A stretch of DNA of 42,370 nt from Actinomycetota bacterium (GTDB lineage: Bacteria; Actinomycetota; Actinomycetes; JACCUZ01), in NCBI GenBank assembly GCA_030841035.1, contig JAVEDI010000120.1:1-42370 (forward strand), in the 5' to 3' direction. A program made the position numbers and the translations under genes. This document shows positions 32,824 to 40,778 of this stretch, in pieces; positions within the stretch are counted from its first letter, which is position 1, and each line of letters begins with the position of its first letter. The notes beneath the pieces were generated by a model, which was not told the DNA's origin, did no database searches, and was given only the letters and a program-made list of their open reading frames with translations.

Positions 32824-32865
32824 GGGATCCGACCTGTCCGACCACCAGTACTCCGAAGGATCCTT

Positions 32866-33678
32866 ATGGTAGCGAGCGGCAACCGAGTCCTCGAACTCGA
32901 TGGCATCACGAAGTCATTCGGCGGCGTCAGAGCCGTAGACGGTGCTTCGTTCCACGTAGACGGTGGCGAGGTCGTCTGTCTCCTTGGTGACAACGGTGCG
33001 GGCAAGTCGACGCTTGTCAAGATCATCACCGGCGTGCACACGCCGGACAGCGGGCAGATGTCGATCAACGGCGAGCTGATCAAGCGCTGGAACCCGGCGC
33101 GGGCCCGCGACGCTGGTGTCCAGACGGTGTTCCAGGACCGGTCGCTGGCTGGTCGGCAGACGGTGGCGCGGAACATCTTCATGGGGCGCGAGCTGACAAC
33201 TCGGTTCGGGCTGATCGACGACAAGAGGCAGGAAGCCGAAGCGGAAGCATTGCTGCGCGGCGTAGGGTTCACGTCCAAGGCACTCTCCGCCAGGTCAGAG
33301 GTCCTCAACCTGTCCGGTGGCGAACGGCAGGGGATCGCCATCGCTCGAGCCATGCACTTCGCGGCCCGGCTGCTCATCCTGGATGAGCCCACCGAGTCCA
33401 TGTCGCTCACCCAGATCCGGCTCACCCTTGGCTTCACGCGCGCAGCGCGTGACCGGGGCATTGCCGTGCTGCTGATCTCGCACAACATCGCCGACGCGTA
33501 CGCCGTGGGCGACCGGTTCTTGGTACTGGATCGGGGTCGTGTCCTGGAGACCTTCCACAAGTCGGAGATCTCGGAGGGCGAGCTCGTCCGGTTCATGGAA
33601 CACGCCAACGCTGACTCGGCGGGAACCGGGAGCCGAACTACCTCGGAGCGTCAGACGACCCAGGAAAGTAGCGCGTGA
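32866..33678 (+). CDS. Sugar ABC transporter ATP-binding protein (single domain)
   Basis: A 270-residue ATPase of the carbohydrate-uptake CUT2 type but with one nucleotide-binding domain, like FrcA. Walker A is GDNGAGKSTLVK (about 44-55), Q-loop VFQD, signature LSGGERQGIAIAR, Walker B LLILDEP, and switch His in ISHNIADAYAVGD. It would act as a homodimer beneath the single permease. GAAGG lies ahead of the ATG, 42 bases after the binding-protein gene; the end overlaps the permease start by four bases. The double-domain RbsA-type ATPase at 40775-42322 belongs to a separate system. Confidence 0.92.
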   Translation: MVASGNRVLELDGITKSFGGVRAVDGASFHVDGGEVVCLLGDNGAGKSTLVKIITGVHTPDSGQMSINGELIKRWNPARARDAGVQTVFQDRSLAGRQTVARNIFMGRELTTRFGLIDDKRQEAEAEALLRGVGFTSKALSARSEVLNLSGGERQGIAIARAMHFAARLLILDEPTESMSLTQIRLTLGFTRAARDRGIAVLLISHNIADAYAVGDRFLVLDRGRVLETFHKSEISEGELVRFMEHANADSAGTGSRTTSERQTTQESSA

Positions 33679-34748
33679 TGGCCACTACACGTTTCGCGAA
33701 AGCACCCGCGCCAGCTGAACCCGCACGTAGGGGACCCGGGGGGCGGCAGTTCTTCAGGACCCACCGCGAGCTGACGAGCGCGGCGACCTTCTTCGTCGCC
33801 ATGCTGGGGGTCTTCGCGCTGGCGAACCCCGGAGTGTGGCTGCGCGGCGATATCTTCGCAGCGGTTGCGACGACAATGCCTCAGCTCATGATCCTGTCAG
33901 TCGCCCTTGTCTTCGTTGTCGCACTCGGCGAGATAGATCTCTCCTTCCCGTCCATCATCACGCTCGGGTCCCTCGTCTTCGCGTCCGCAGCCACTGCCGG
34001 CATCCAACCTTCCGTTGCAGTACTGCTTGCGCTGCTTGCCGGGCTGGGAGCCGGTCTCCTCAACGGTGTCCTCGTCGCTTACCTCGGGCTATCGTCGTTC
34101 GTGACCACCCTGGGTATGAACTTCTTCTGGGCGGGTCTGATCAACATCCTGTCCAACGGCAGTGGAAAGCCCTTGCAGTTCATGTCAGGTACAGCTGAGT
34201 TCAACGCGTTCGTGGGAACGGTGTTCGGCATCCCGGTACAGCTCTTCTGGGGACTCGCTGCCGCGGCGATCGGCGGCCTGCTCTTCAGCAAGCACAAGTT
34301 CGGTGCGTACGTGCGTTTCGCAGGTGACAACCGGGAAGCTGCAGCACAGTTGGCCGTTCCCGTGCGTGCCATTAAGGTCGCGAGCTTCTCCTATGTCGGC
34401 CTGTCAGCAGGCCTGGTCGGCGTCATCGTCACCCTCGTCAACGTCAACTTCTACCCCAACGTTGGTGCCGGTCTGCTGCTACCAGCACTCGCGGGCGTTT
34501 TCGTCGGCGGCACTCCGATGTTTGGGGGCGTGGGCACGATCGCGGGTGCTGCAATCGGTGCGATCACGATCAGTTTCATCAATGTCGGCATCATCACCAG
34601 CGGTCTGTCGGGCTTCTGGACCGATTTTGTCTACGGCATCGTCATCGTTCTCTCCTTGGGCGTGCACCGCATCGCCGAGCGCTTCTCGTTCCGGCCGCGG
34701 ACTGGACGCAACAAGCGAGAACCCGCTGCGGTCACGCCCGCGGCATAG
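33675..34748 (+). CDS. Sugar ABC transporter permease (RbsC type)
   Basis: A 357-residue inner-membrane permease of the BPD_transp_2 family with about ten helices. Motifs typical of RbsC are VVALGEIDLSFPSIITLGSL (residues about 72-92), the AYLGLSSFVTTLGMNFFWAG segment and the cytoplasmic coupling loop around FAGDNREAAAQLAVPVRAIK. It completes a three-part importer with the preceding genes and presumably forms a homodimer. Start GTG 33675 or ATG 33678, overlapping the ATPase stop. Followed 41 bases later by the oxidoreductase gene, in one operon by spacing. Confidence 0.92.
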   Translation: MMATTRFAKAPAPAEPARRGPGGRQFFRTHRELTSAATFFVAMLGVFALANPGVWLRGDIFAAVATTMPQLMILSVALVFVVALGEIDLSFPSIITLGSLVFASAATAGIQPSVAVLLALLAGLGAGLLNGVLVAYLGLSSFVTTLGMNFFWAGLINILSNGSGKPLQFMSGTAEFNAFVGTVFGIPVQLFWGLAAAAIGGLLFSKHKFGAYVRFAGDNREAAAQLAVPVRAIKVASFSYVGLSAGLVGVIVTLVNVNFYPNVGAGLLLPALAGVFVGGTPMFGGVGTIAGAAIGAITISFINVGIITSGLSGFWTDFVYGIVIVLSLGVHRIAERFSFRPRTGRNKREPAAVTPAA

Positions 34749-34789
34749 AGGAGCAGCCCAGCGAGATCGAAGTCGGAGGTGGAATTCCC

Positions 34790-35932
34790 ATGACATCCCA
34801 GACGGCCCAACAGACGTTCGGAGTCAGCCGGACAGCGCCGGCAACGCGTCTGCGCTCCGGGATCGTGGGCGTCGGCTTCATCGGTGAGGTACATGCGCGG
34901 GCAGTGCGCGCGGCCGGTGGCACGCTTACGGTCGTGACCGACTCGACCCCTGAGCGGTCCGCGGCGAGTGCGGCACGCCTGGGAGCAGCGTGGGGGGCGC
35001 CAGACGCTGAGGCACTGATCACCTCGGACGACGTGGACGTCGTACACATCTGCACCCCCAACTACCTGCACGCGCCGATAGCACGCGCGGCCCTTCGCGC
35101 GGGCAAACACGTCATCTGCGAGAAGCCGTTGGCGACTAGCCTCAGCGATGCAGGCGAGCTCGTCGCTGCCGCGGCCGCAGCGCGATTAGTTGCGGCAGTG
35201 CCGTTCGTGTACCGCTACTATTCGACGGTTCGTGAGGCCCGCGCGCGGGTGCACAGTGGCGAGAGCGGCCCGTTGCGCCTCATCCACGGTTCCTACCTGC
35301 AGGACTGGCTCTCGAGGACTGATGATCACAATTGGCGGGTGGATCCGGCCTTCGGTGGCGCGTCGCGGGCGTTCGCTGACATCGGCGTGCATTGGTGTGA
35401 CCTCGTGGAGTTCGTCACCGGCCATAGGATCGTGGCCGTCATCGCCCGCCTGATGACCGCGGTGCCGGAACGAAGTTCCGGATCTCGACAAGGCACAGTC
35501 GGAACCGAGGACGCCGCCACTCTCATGTTCGAGACTGACCGCGGCGCCGTCGGCTCCCTCGTCGTGAGCCAGGTCTCACCGGGCCGTAAGAACCGGCTGT
35601 GGTTCTCTCTCGACGGCGCAGCCACCTCCATGGCGTTCGACCAGGAGGCTCCCGAATCGCTGTGGATCGGAAGCCGCGACTCCGCCTCGTTGATCACGCG
35701 CGGCGCCGGGAGCATGTCGGCGGATGCGGCGCGGTTGTCGGTGCTTCCGGCTGGACACCCGCAGGGCTACCAGGACTGCTTCAACGCTCTTGTCTCGGAC
35801 GTCTACGCAGCTGCCGCAGGGGAAGCCAGAGAAGGGCTGCCGACGTTCGCAGACGGTCTCAGGGCGACACAGCTGACCGAGGCGGTGCTGTCGTCAGACG
35901 CCGACGGTACGTGGGTGAAGGTTGCCCCATGA
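34790..35932 (+). CDS. Gfo/Idh/MocA-family NAD(P)-dependent sugar oxidoreductase
   Basis: A 380-residue dehydrogenase. The Rossmann motif GIVGVGFIGEVHARA is at about 24-38, CEKPLATSL carries the conserved Lys of the EKP motif, and DIGVHWCDLVEF gives the usual catalytic Asp/His pair. The family oxidises sugar or inositol hydroxyls, including C3 of levoglucosan and glycosides. Placed after a sugar importer and before two sugar-isomerase-type barrels, it probably makes a keto-sugar or keto-glycoside intermediate. The N-terminal 20 residues are an extension beyond the fold. The GGAGGTGGAATTCCC site lies just before the ATG, and the stop overlaps the next start. Confidence 0.92.
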   Translation: MTSQTAQQTFGVSRTAPATRLRSGIVGVGFIGEVHARAVRAAGGTLTVVTDSTPERSAASAARLGAAWGAPDAEALITSDDVDVVHICTPNYLHAPIARAALRAGKHVICEKPLATSLSDAGELVAAAAAARLVAAVPFVYRYYSTVREARARVHSGESGPLRLIHGSYLQDWLSRTDDHNWRVDPAFGGASRAFADIGVHWCDLVEFVTGHRIVAVIARLMTAVPERSSGSRQGTVGTEDAATLMFETDRGAVGSLVVSQVSPGRKNRLWFSLDGAATSMAFDQEAPESLWIGSRDSASLITRGAGSMSADAARLSVLPAGHPQGYQDCFNALVSDVYAAAAGEAREGLPTFADGLRATQLTEAVLSSDADGTWVKVAP

Positions 35933-36849
35933 AGCTGGGATTTCTCACGGCATGCATGCCGAAGCTCGGTCTTGAGGAGATTGCCGCCTGGGCCGCGTCG
36001 AACGACTTTGAGGCGCTCGAAGTGGCGGCCTGGCCTGACCTCGGTGACCGGCCGTTCACTGCGACCCACCTGTCGGTCGAACAGTTCTCCGAAGGGGACG
36101 CCGAACGCACCGCGAAGCTCTTTACCCACCACGGGCTCACACTTTCCTCGATCGCCTTCTATGACAACAACCTGCACCCGGACGCCAAGGTCCGTCGCGC
36201 GGTCAACGAGCACGTCGCGGCGTGCATCGATGCGGCCGCCTTGCTCGGCTGCCCGACCGTCGGCACATTCGTCGGCCGCGACCCGTCCAAGCCCGTCAGT
36301 CAGAACCTGCGTGAGGCGGAGAAGGTCTTTGCGCCACTGGTTGAGCGTGCGGGAGAGAAGGGGGTCAAGCTCGTTATCGAGAACTGCGTGATGGAGGGGT
36401 GGCATCCCGACGGCTACCCCGGCAACCTGGCCTACTCTCCGGAGCTTTGGGAGTGGATGTTCTCGATCGGGCTCTACCTCAACTACGATCCGTCTCACTT
36501 GGTATGGATGGGCATCGACCCGGTTGAGGCGCTACGTCCGTACGTGGACAAGGTGGCGCACGCTCAGGCCAAGGACATCGAAGTTTTCGCGGGCCGGCGC
36601 AATCGCTATGGATTCCCGGGTAAGGCGGTCAACCGCGAGGACCCGTGGGACGTGGGATGGTGGCGCTACCGCGTGCCGGGACTCGGCGAGGTCGACTGGC
36701 AGCGTGTCGTGGACACGCTCTACGAGGGTGGCTTCGAGGGCGTCCTGTCGGTGGAGCATGAAGACCCCGTGTGGGGAGGCACGGAAGGCCGTGTGCGCAC
36801 CGGTCTTCAGGTCGCCCACCGCACCCTTCGTCCGCTGCTCGTCGCATGA
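35929..36849 (+). CDS. Sugar phosphate isomerase/epimerase-like TIM barrel (AP endonuclease 2 family)
   Basis: A 306-residue xylose-isomerase-like barrel. Probable metal ligands are Glu in LVIENCV, Asp/His in LNYDPSHLVW, His in KVAHAQAKD and Glu in SVEHEDP. The family isomerises or epimerises sugars; relatives next to Gfo/Idh/MocA dehydrogenases catalyse beta-elimination or hydration steps on 3-keto-glycosides and in levoglucosan and inositol breakdown. The ATG overlaps the dehydrogenase stop, so the two proteins are made together. Which of these reactions applies cannot be told from sequence alone. Confidence 0.9.
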   Translation: MKLGFLTACMPKLGLEEIAAWAASNDFEALEVAAWPDLGDRPFTATHLSVEQFSEGDAERTAKLFTHHGLTLSSIAFYDNNLHPDAKVRRAVNEHVAACIDAAALLGCPTVGTFVGRDPSKPVSQNLREAEKVFAPLVERAGEKGVKLVIENCVMEGWHPDGYPGNLAYSPELWEWMFSIGLYLNYDPSHLVWMGIDPVEALRPYVDKVAHAQAKDIEVFAGRRNRYGFPGKAVNREDPWDVGWWRYRVPGLGEVDWQRVVDTLYEGGFEGVLSVEHEDPVWGGTEGRVRTGLQVAHRTLRPLLVA

Positions 36850-36939
36850 CCATGGGGGCGCGCCCGCCGTCCGGAGCGCCCCACTGGCCCCGACCCACCT
36901 TCTCCCATACCTGATAGTGCATCCAGGAGATCGACAGAC

Positions 36940-37974
36940 ATGCATGCCGTTCTGCTTCCAGGCGACCGAGAGGTCAGCATCGTTGACAGGCCCCTTCCCG
37001 CGCCTGGTCCTGGGGAGGTGCTCATCCGCACCCGTGCCTCGGCGATCTGCCGCAGCGACATGGGCCTTTACACTGGCGGCTCCGCGATCGTCGGTGGCGG
37101 TGGCGCCGGTAAGGGCCTCGTCGTACCGGGCCACGAGCCCGCCGGCGAAGTTGCTGAGCTCGGGCCGGGCGTCAAGGGTCTGGCAGTCGGTGACCGCGTA
37201 GCCGGCTACCTTCCGATCGGCTGCATGCGTTGCGAGCACTGCCTGTCGGGCTACTTGATGTTGTGCAACGAATGGCGGTGTCTCGGCTTCGATGTAGACG
37301 GCGGTGATGCCGACTATCACGTTCTGCCAGCGCAGAATTGTCTGCCGTTGCCCGACGAGATCTCTTTCGTCGGCGGCGCATTGATGACCGACATGGTGGG
37401 CTCGCAGTACCACATCCAGAGAGTGCTCGGCGTCCGCGGCGGTATGACGGTCGGAGTCTTCGGTCTCGGCCCGATGGGCGCCGCTGCCGTGATGGTTGCC
37501 AGGGCTTTCGGTGCTCGGGTCATCGCTGTCGACCTGATCGACGCGCGCTTGGACCTGGCCAAGAGACTTGGTGCCGAGCTGACCGTGAACAGCCGACAGC
37601 ACGACCCGGTCAGCGCGCTGCGCGAGGCGACTGCCGGAGTAGGGGTCGACGTGGCCATCGACTGCTCCGGGGCTCCTGCAGGACAGAACGCCGCACTCGA
37701 CGCGGCCGCCAAGCGGGGAGCGGTCGCCTTTGTCGGAGAGTCACGTAAGACCGAGGTCAACCCCAGCGACCAGATCATCCGAAAGCTGCTCACGGTCGTG
37801 GGCGGGTGGTACTTCCCCCTTGGAGAATGGGCGGAGATCTCTCGCTTCGTCGTCGAGAACGAGCTGCCGGTCGAGGAGCTGGTGACACACAGGTTCCCTC
37901 TGTCCGACGCAGCCGAGGCATTCCGCGCCTTCGACGCCAGGGAGACCGAGAAGGCCGTCTTCACCTGGGAATGA
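36940..37974 (+). CDS. Zinc-dependent alcohol dehydrogenase (MDR family)
   Basis: A 344-residue medium-chain dehydrogenase. Catalytic zinc ligands are Cys37 (AICRSD) and the His-Glu pair of PGHEPAGEV; the structural zinc loop is GCMRCEHCLSGYLMLC with four Cys. The cofactor loop is GVFGLGPMGAAAV, and the acidic end of the next strand (VIAVDLIDARL) suggests NAD. It would oxidise a sugar alcohol or secondary alcohol of the pathway, like sorbitol, threonine or inosose-type dehydrogenases. The ATG follows a 90-base gap that contains only a CAGGAG site. It lies between the two isomerase-like genes. Confidence 0.92.
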   Translation: MHAVLLPGDREVSIVDRPLPAPGPGEVLIRTRASAICRSDMGLYTGGSAIVGGGGAGKGLVVPGHEPAGEVAELGPGVKGLAVGDRVAGYLPIGCMRCEHCLSGYLMLCNEWRCLGFDVDGGDADYHVLPAQNCLPLPDEISFVGGALMTDMVGSQYHIQRVLGVRGGMTVGVFGLGPMGAAAVMVARAFGARVIAVDLIDARLDLAKRLGAELTVNSRQHDPVSALREATAGVGVDVAIDCSGAPAGQNAALDAAAKRGAVAFVGESRKTEVNPSDQIIRKLLTVVGGWYFPLGEWAEISRFVVENELPVEELVTHRFPLSDAAEAFRAFDARETEKAVFTWE

Positions 37975-38014
37975 CGCATCTTCCAGTCACTGCTCACTGA
38001 CGAGGAGAACTCAC

Positions 38015-38866
38015 GTGTTCCGCTACACCGCAGAGATCCTTCCGTATCACGACTACTCGCTCGAGGCGTCGATCTCGGAGCTGGCAGACCTCGGGTTCAC
38101 CGAGGTCAACCTCTGGTCCTCCGCGCACCCGCTGGCGTCCCACGTCAACCCCGGTGACGACGTCGCCAAGATCAAGGGTGTCCTCGAGCAGTTCGGCGTG
38201 AAGCCGTGCGGCCTCACGATGTACGGCAAGAACCAGGACGAGATGCTCGAGCGGATCGAGTTCGCCGCTGACCTCGGCATCGATACCGTCATTTTCGACT
38301 GCGAGGCGAACTACTCCGACTTCGTCTCGAAGTTCCTCCCGCCCCTCGTCGAGGCAGGGGAGCGCAACGGCGTGCGGATCGCCGTCGAGAACCACCTGAC
38401 TGTGCCGTTCAGCGCCGACTTCGAGGCTGGCGGGAACGAGGACAAGCGGTGGGACGAGGGGGTTGACACCTTGGCCCAGATCAAGCGCTTGGTCACGGAC
38501 ATCGACCACCCCAACCTGGGCGTGTGCCTGGCCCCTCCGCACCTCTGGGTCAAGGGCGAGACGATCAGCGAGGCCATCATGTTCCTCGCCGAGCGCAAGC
38601 GGCTCTTCTACTACTACATCTGGGACATCGACCGGTCCTACCGTCACGGCGTCGACGGCCTGAACTTCGGTCCCGGGGAGAAGCAACTGCCGCGGCCGGA
38701 CGGCACCATCGACCATGCTGTACCGCTGGCCGTGCTCAAACGGGTCGGCTACGAGGGCGCCGCGAGCCTGAAGTGCCACGGCACGCACGGCTGGTCATTG
38801 GAGAAGGTGACCAGCCAACTACGCGGTGCTGACGCCTACATCAAGGACTGCCTGTCACGGATCTGA
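38015..38866 (+). CDS. Second sugar isomerase/epimerase-like TIM barrel
   Basis: A 283-residue xylose-isomerase-like barrel, distinct from the one at 35929-36849. Candidate ligands are Glu in RIAVENHL, His in LAPPHLW, Asp in YIWDID and His in LKCHGTHGW, a set that differs from the first barrel at two strands. Two such proteins with one Gfo/Idh/MocA dehydrogenase recall the levoglucosan and C-glycoside pathways, where one barrel eliminates and the other hydrates. GTG with an ideal GAGGAGAA site. It is the last intact gene of the cluster; remnants of unrelated genes begin at once after its stop. Confidence 0.88.
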   Translation: MFRYTAEILPYHDYSLEASISELADLGFTEVNLWSSAHPLASHVNPGDDVAKIKGVLEQFGVKPCGLTMYGKNQDEMLERIEFAADLGIDTVIFDCEANYSDFVSKFLPPLVEAGERNGVRIAVENHLTVPFSADFEAGGNEDKRWDEGVDTLAQIKRLVTDIDHPNLGVCLAPPHLWVKGETISEAIMFLAERKRLFYYYIWDIDRSYRHGVDGLNFGPGEKQLPRPDGTIDHAVPLAVLKRVGYEGAASLKCHGTHGWSLEKVTSQLRGADAYIKDCLSRI

Positions 38867-38869
38867 AGG

Positions 38870-39138
38870 AGGACCGACTCGGTGCCGTAGAGGCTCACGG
38901 TCTCTGCGTAGGACGCGAGCGCGCGCATACCCATCTCGAGCGTTGCTGGGGTACGACGCACCCGCAGCTTCGTCATCGCGATCGTCAGCGACGCCGTCCT
39001 GCATGACCAGCGACGGCTCGGGGGCGTGCGGGCTGTGCAGCGCGACAGTCCCAGGCCGACGTCCTCGTGTGCGAAGCCGTCGAGGTTGACCCGCTGCTGG
39101 TCCATGAACCGGATGCGTCCGACGTGATGATTAGCCAC
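38870..39138 (-). pseudogene. Remnant of B12-dependent diol/glycerol dehydratase large subunit
   Basis: Minus-strand reading gives blocks of the PduC/DhaB large subunit in correct order but with gaps. IRFMDQQRVNLDGFAHED matches the N-terminal start, then in a shifted frame VALHSPHAPEPSLVMQDGV matches the next segment, back in the first frame AMTKLRVRRTP matches the M(T/Q)KMRARRTP motif, and MRALASYAETVSLYGTES matches the (C/S)YAETxSxYGTE motif. At least two frameshifts, large internal deletions and a missing C-terminal two thirds make it non-functional. The remnant ends where the neighbouring isomerase gene ends, which marks a recombination junction. Confidence 0.72.
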
Positions 39139-39146
39139 GGGCGAAC

Positions 39147-39430
39147 CTAGTCAACGACGGGTGCGCTGGAGGCCGACTCCCACCGGGCCATGGCGGCGCG
39201 CGCGCAACGGACGTCCTGCTCCACGCTGCCGCCGCTGACCCCGATACCCGCGACCGACCGGTCGCGGGATCAACACGGCAGGCCACCGCCGAACACGACA
39301 TACCGCCCACCACCGCCCGGGACCGGGAGGGCGGTCAGCTGTGGGTGGCCACCTCGTGCACTTCGAGCGGTGAGCACGCGGGCCTGGCGACCAACGGTGC
39401 GTCGAGGACCGCCGCGGACACCATGGTTCG
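39147..39430 (-). pseudogene. Remnant of GlcG/DUF336 (PduO C-terminal-like) protein
   Basis: The minus strand reads ARGGHPQLTALPVPGGGG, then RYVVFGGGLPC, a stop at 39270-39272, then SRDRSVAGIGVSGGSVEQDV and CARAAMARWESASS, ending at the stop 39147-39149. VVFGGGLP and GIGVSGGSVEQDV are hallmark motifs of the GlcG/HbpS heme-binding (DUF336) family. The in-frame stop and the scrambled N-terminal part mean it is broken. DUF336 proteins and domains commonly accompany B12 diol dehydratase genes, so this and the neighbouring remnant probably come from one former cluster. Confidence 0.68.
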
Positions 39431-39498
39431 GCGTTCGGGCCCGTAATCATGGACCGGCGCCGAGGCATGATCCGGCGACGGCCCGCCAAGCCCTGGAC

Positions 39499-39523
39499 GG
39501 CTGTGTCTCGTTCTAAGACAGCC
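39499..39523. promoter_or_regulatory. Dyad upstream of second sugar ABC system
   Basis: GGCTGTGTCT and AGACAGCC face each other across a short spacer with a two-base bulge, about 95 bases before the binding-protein start. It is a candidate operator for the transporter operon, or an upstream part of the decayed region. Weak evidence. Confidence 0.3.
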
Positions 39524-39617
39524 ATGTAACAACAGGGGACACCACGGCGAGGAACCCCCGATCCACACTCACAGCGGCGCGCAACTGCGCGAGGACGTGT
39601 TCTCGGTGGAGGTAGAT

Positions 39618-40778
39618 GTGGGTAGGATCCGGTTTCGTCGCCTGGTTGCCCTAGGCGCGTTGGCTTTTCTAGCGGTGGGGTGTGCCACCGGCGCGGACGG
39701 GACGGGCTCGACCGCAGCCTCCGGGGGTCCCTCGGGCAAGCCGACGACCAAGGAGGTAATCGACCAGTTCCTGCTCACGCCCCCCGACGCCAAGTCGTTC
39801 TCGGCGGAGGAGTCGGAGCCGGTAACTGCGCCGATCCAGGGCGGCTCGATGTCGCTACCGTACAAGCACGTGCTGCCGTTGCCGGATGGACCGATCGGTG
39901 ACGCCAACAAGACCTACACGTTCTGCTTCTCTCAGGCCCTGACCGGCTCGACGTGGGCGGTGGCGCAGCAGGAGAGCGTCATGCTCGAGGCCAAGCGGCA
40001 CCCGAACGTCAAGGTGTTGTACTACAACACCAATAACGACCCGCTGAAGCAGGTCGCCGACCTGGAGACGTGTGCCGCGCAGAAGGTTGACGCCTACCTG
40101 ATCTGGCCGCACTCCGTGGAGCCGCTCACGCCCGAGATCGAGAAGCTGCACAAGAACGGCGGCCTCGTAGTCGGCATGGAGCGCACCGTCGCGACCCGGG
40201 AGTACGACACCTGGATCTACCTCGACAACACCAAGGCCACGGCCGACCTGGCCGACGCGATCGGCAAGAAGCTGGGTGGCAAGGGTGTCGTGGTCGAGAC
40301 CGAAGGCGCGATCGGTTCGTCGCCGCAGATCCTGCGCAAGACCGGGTTCGCCGAGGCGCTGGCCGCGAAGTACCCCGACATCAAGGTCAAGTTCACCGCC
40401 CCCACCGACTACAGCCGTGGCCAGGGGTACAAGGTGGCGCTGGACTTCCTGCAGGCCAACAAGGACCAGCCCATCGACGCGTGGTACACGCACTACACCG
40501 AGATCGGTTTCGGGGTCGCCCAGGCGCTGAAGGACAACAATCGCACGGACATCCCGCAGTTCTCGATCGTCGACGGCAAGAAGGCGGTCGCGAGCGTGCA
40601 GGACGGCACCTTCTTCGCGATCGCCCCGTGGACGCCGGTGCACGGTGACGTGGCCTTCCGGGCCGCGGTCTACCACCTCACCGGACAGGAGGTCCCGAAG
40701 AACATCTCGCTGGTGCAGCCCCCGCTCATCACCGCGGAGAACGCCGCCGACGTCCTGCAGCAGACCTGGCCCGGGTGA
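39618..40778 (+). CDS. Sugar ABC transporter substrate-binding lipoprotein (second system)
   Basis: A 386-residue type I periplasmic binding protein with a lipoprotein signal (RFRRLVALGALAFLAVGC, lipobox Cys near residue 22). A low-complexity Gly/Ser/Thr linker follows, then the two-lobed domain with TYTFCFSQALTGSTWAVAQQ at its first strand and VDAYLIWPHSVEPLTP in the hinge-side strand. GTG at 39618 is preferred over GTG at 39597 because GGAGG lies five bases before it. It feeds the double-domain ATPase next to it. The ligand is not evident; sugars, polyols and quorum signals are possible for the family. Confidence 0.87.
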   Translation: MGRIRFRRLVALGALAFLAVGCATGADGTGSTAASGGPSGKPTTKEVIDQFLLTPPDAKSFSAEESEPVTAPIQGGSMSLPYKHVLPLPDGPIGDANKTYTFCFSQALTGSTWAVAQQESVMLEAKRHPNVKVLYYNTNNDPLKQVADLETCAAQKVDAYLIWPHSVEPLTPEIEKLHKNGGLVVGMERTVATREYDTWIYLDNTKATADLADAIGKKLGGKGVVVETEGAIGSSPQILRKTGFAEALAAKYPDIKVKFTAPTDYSRGQGYKVALDFLQANKDQPIDAWYTHYTEIGFGVAQALKDNNRTDIPQFSIVDGKKAVASVQDGTFFAIAPWTPVHGDVAFRAAVYHLTGQEVPKNISLVQPPLITAENAADVLQQTWPG

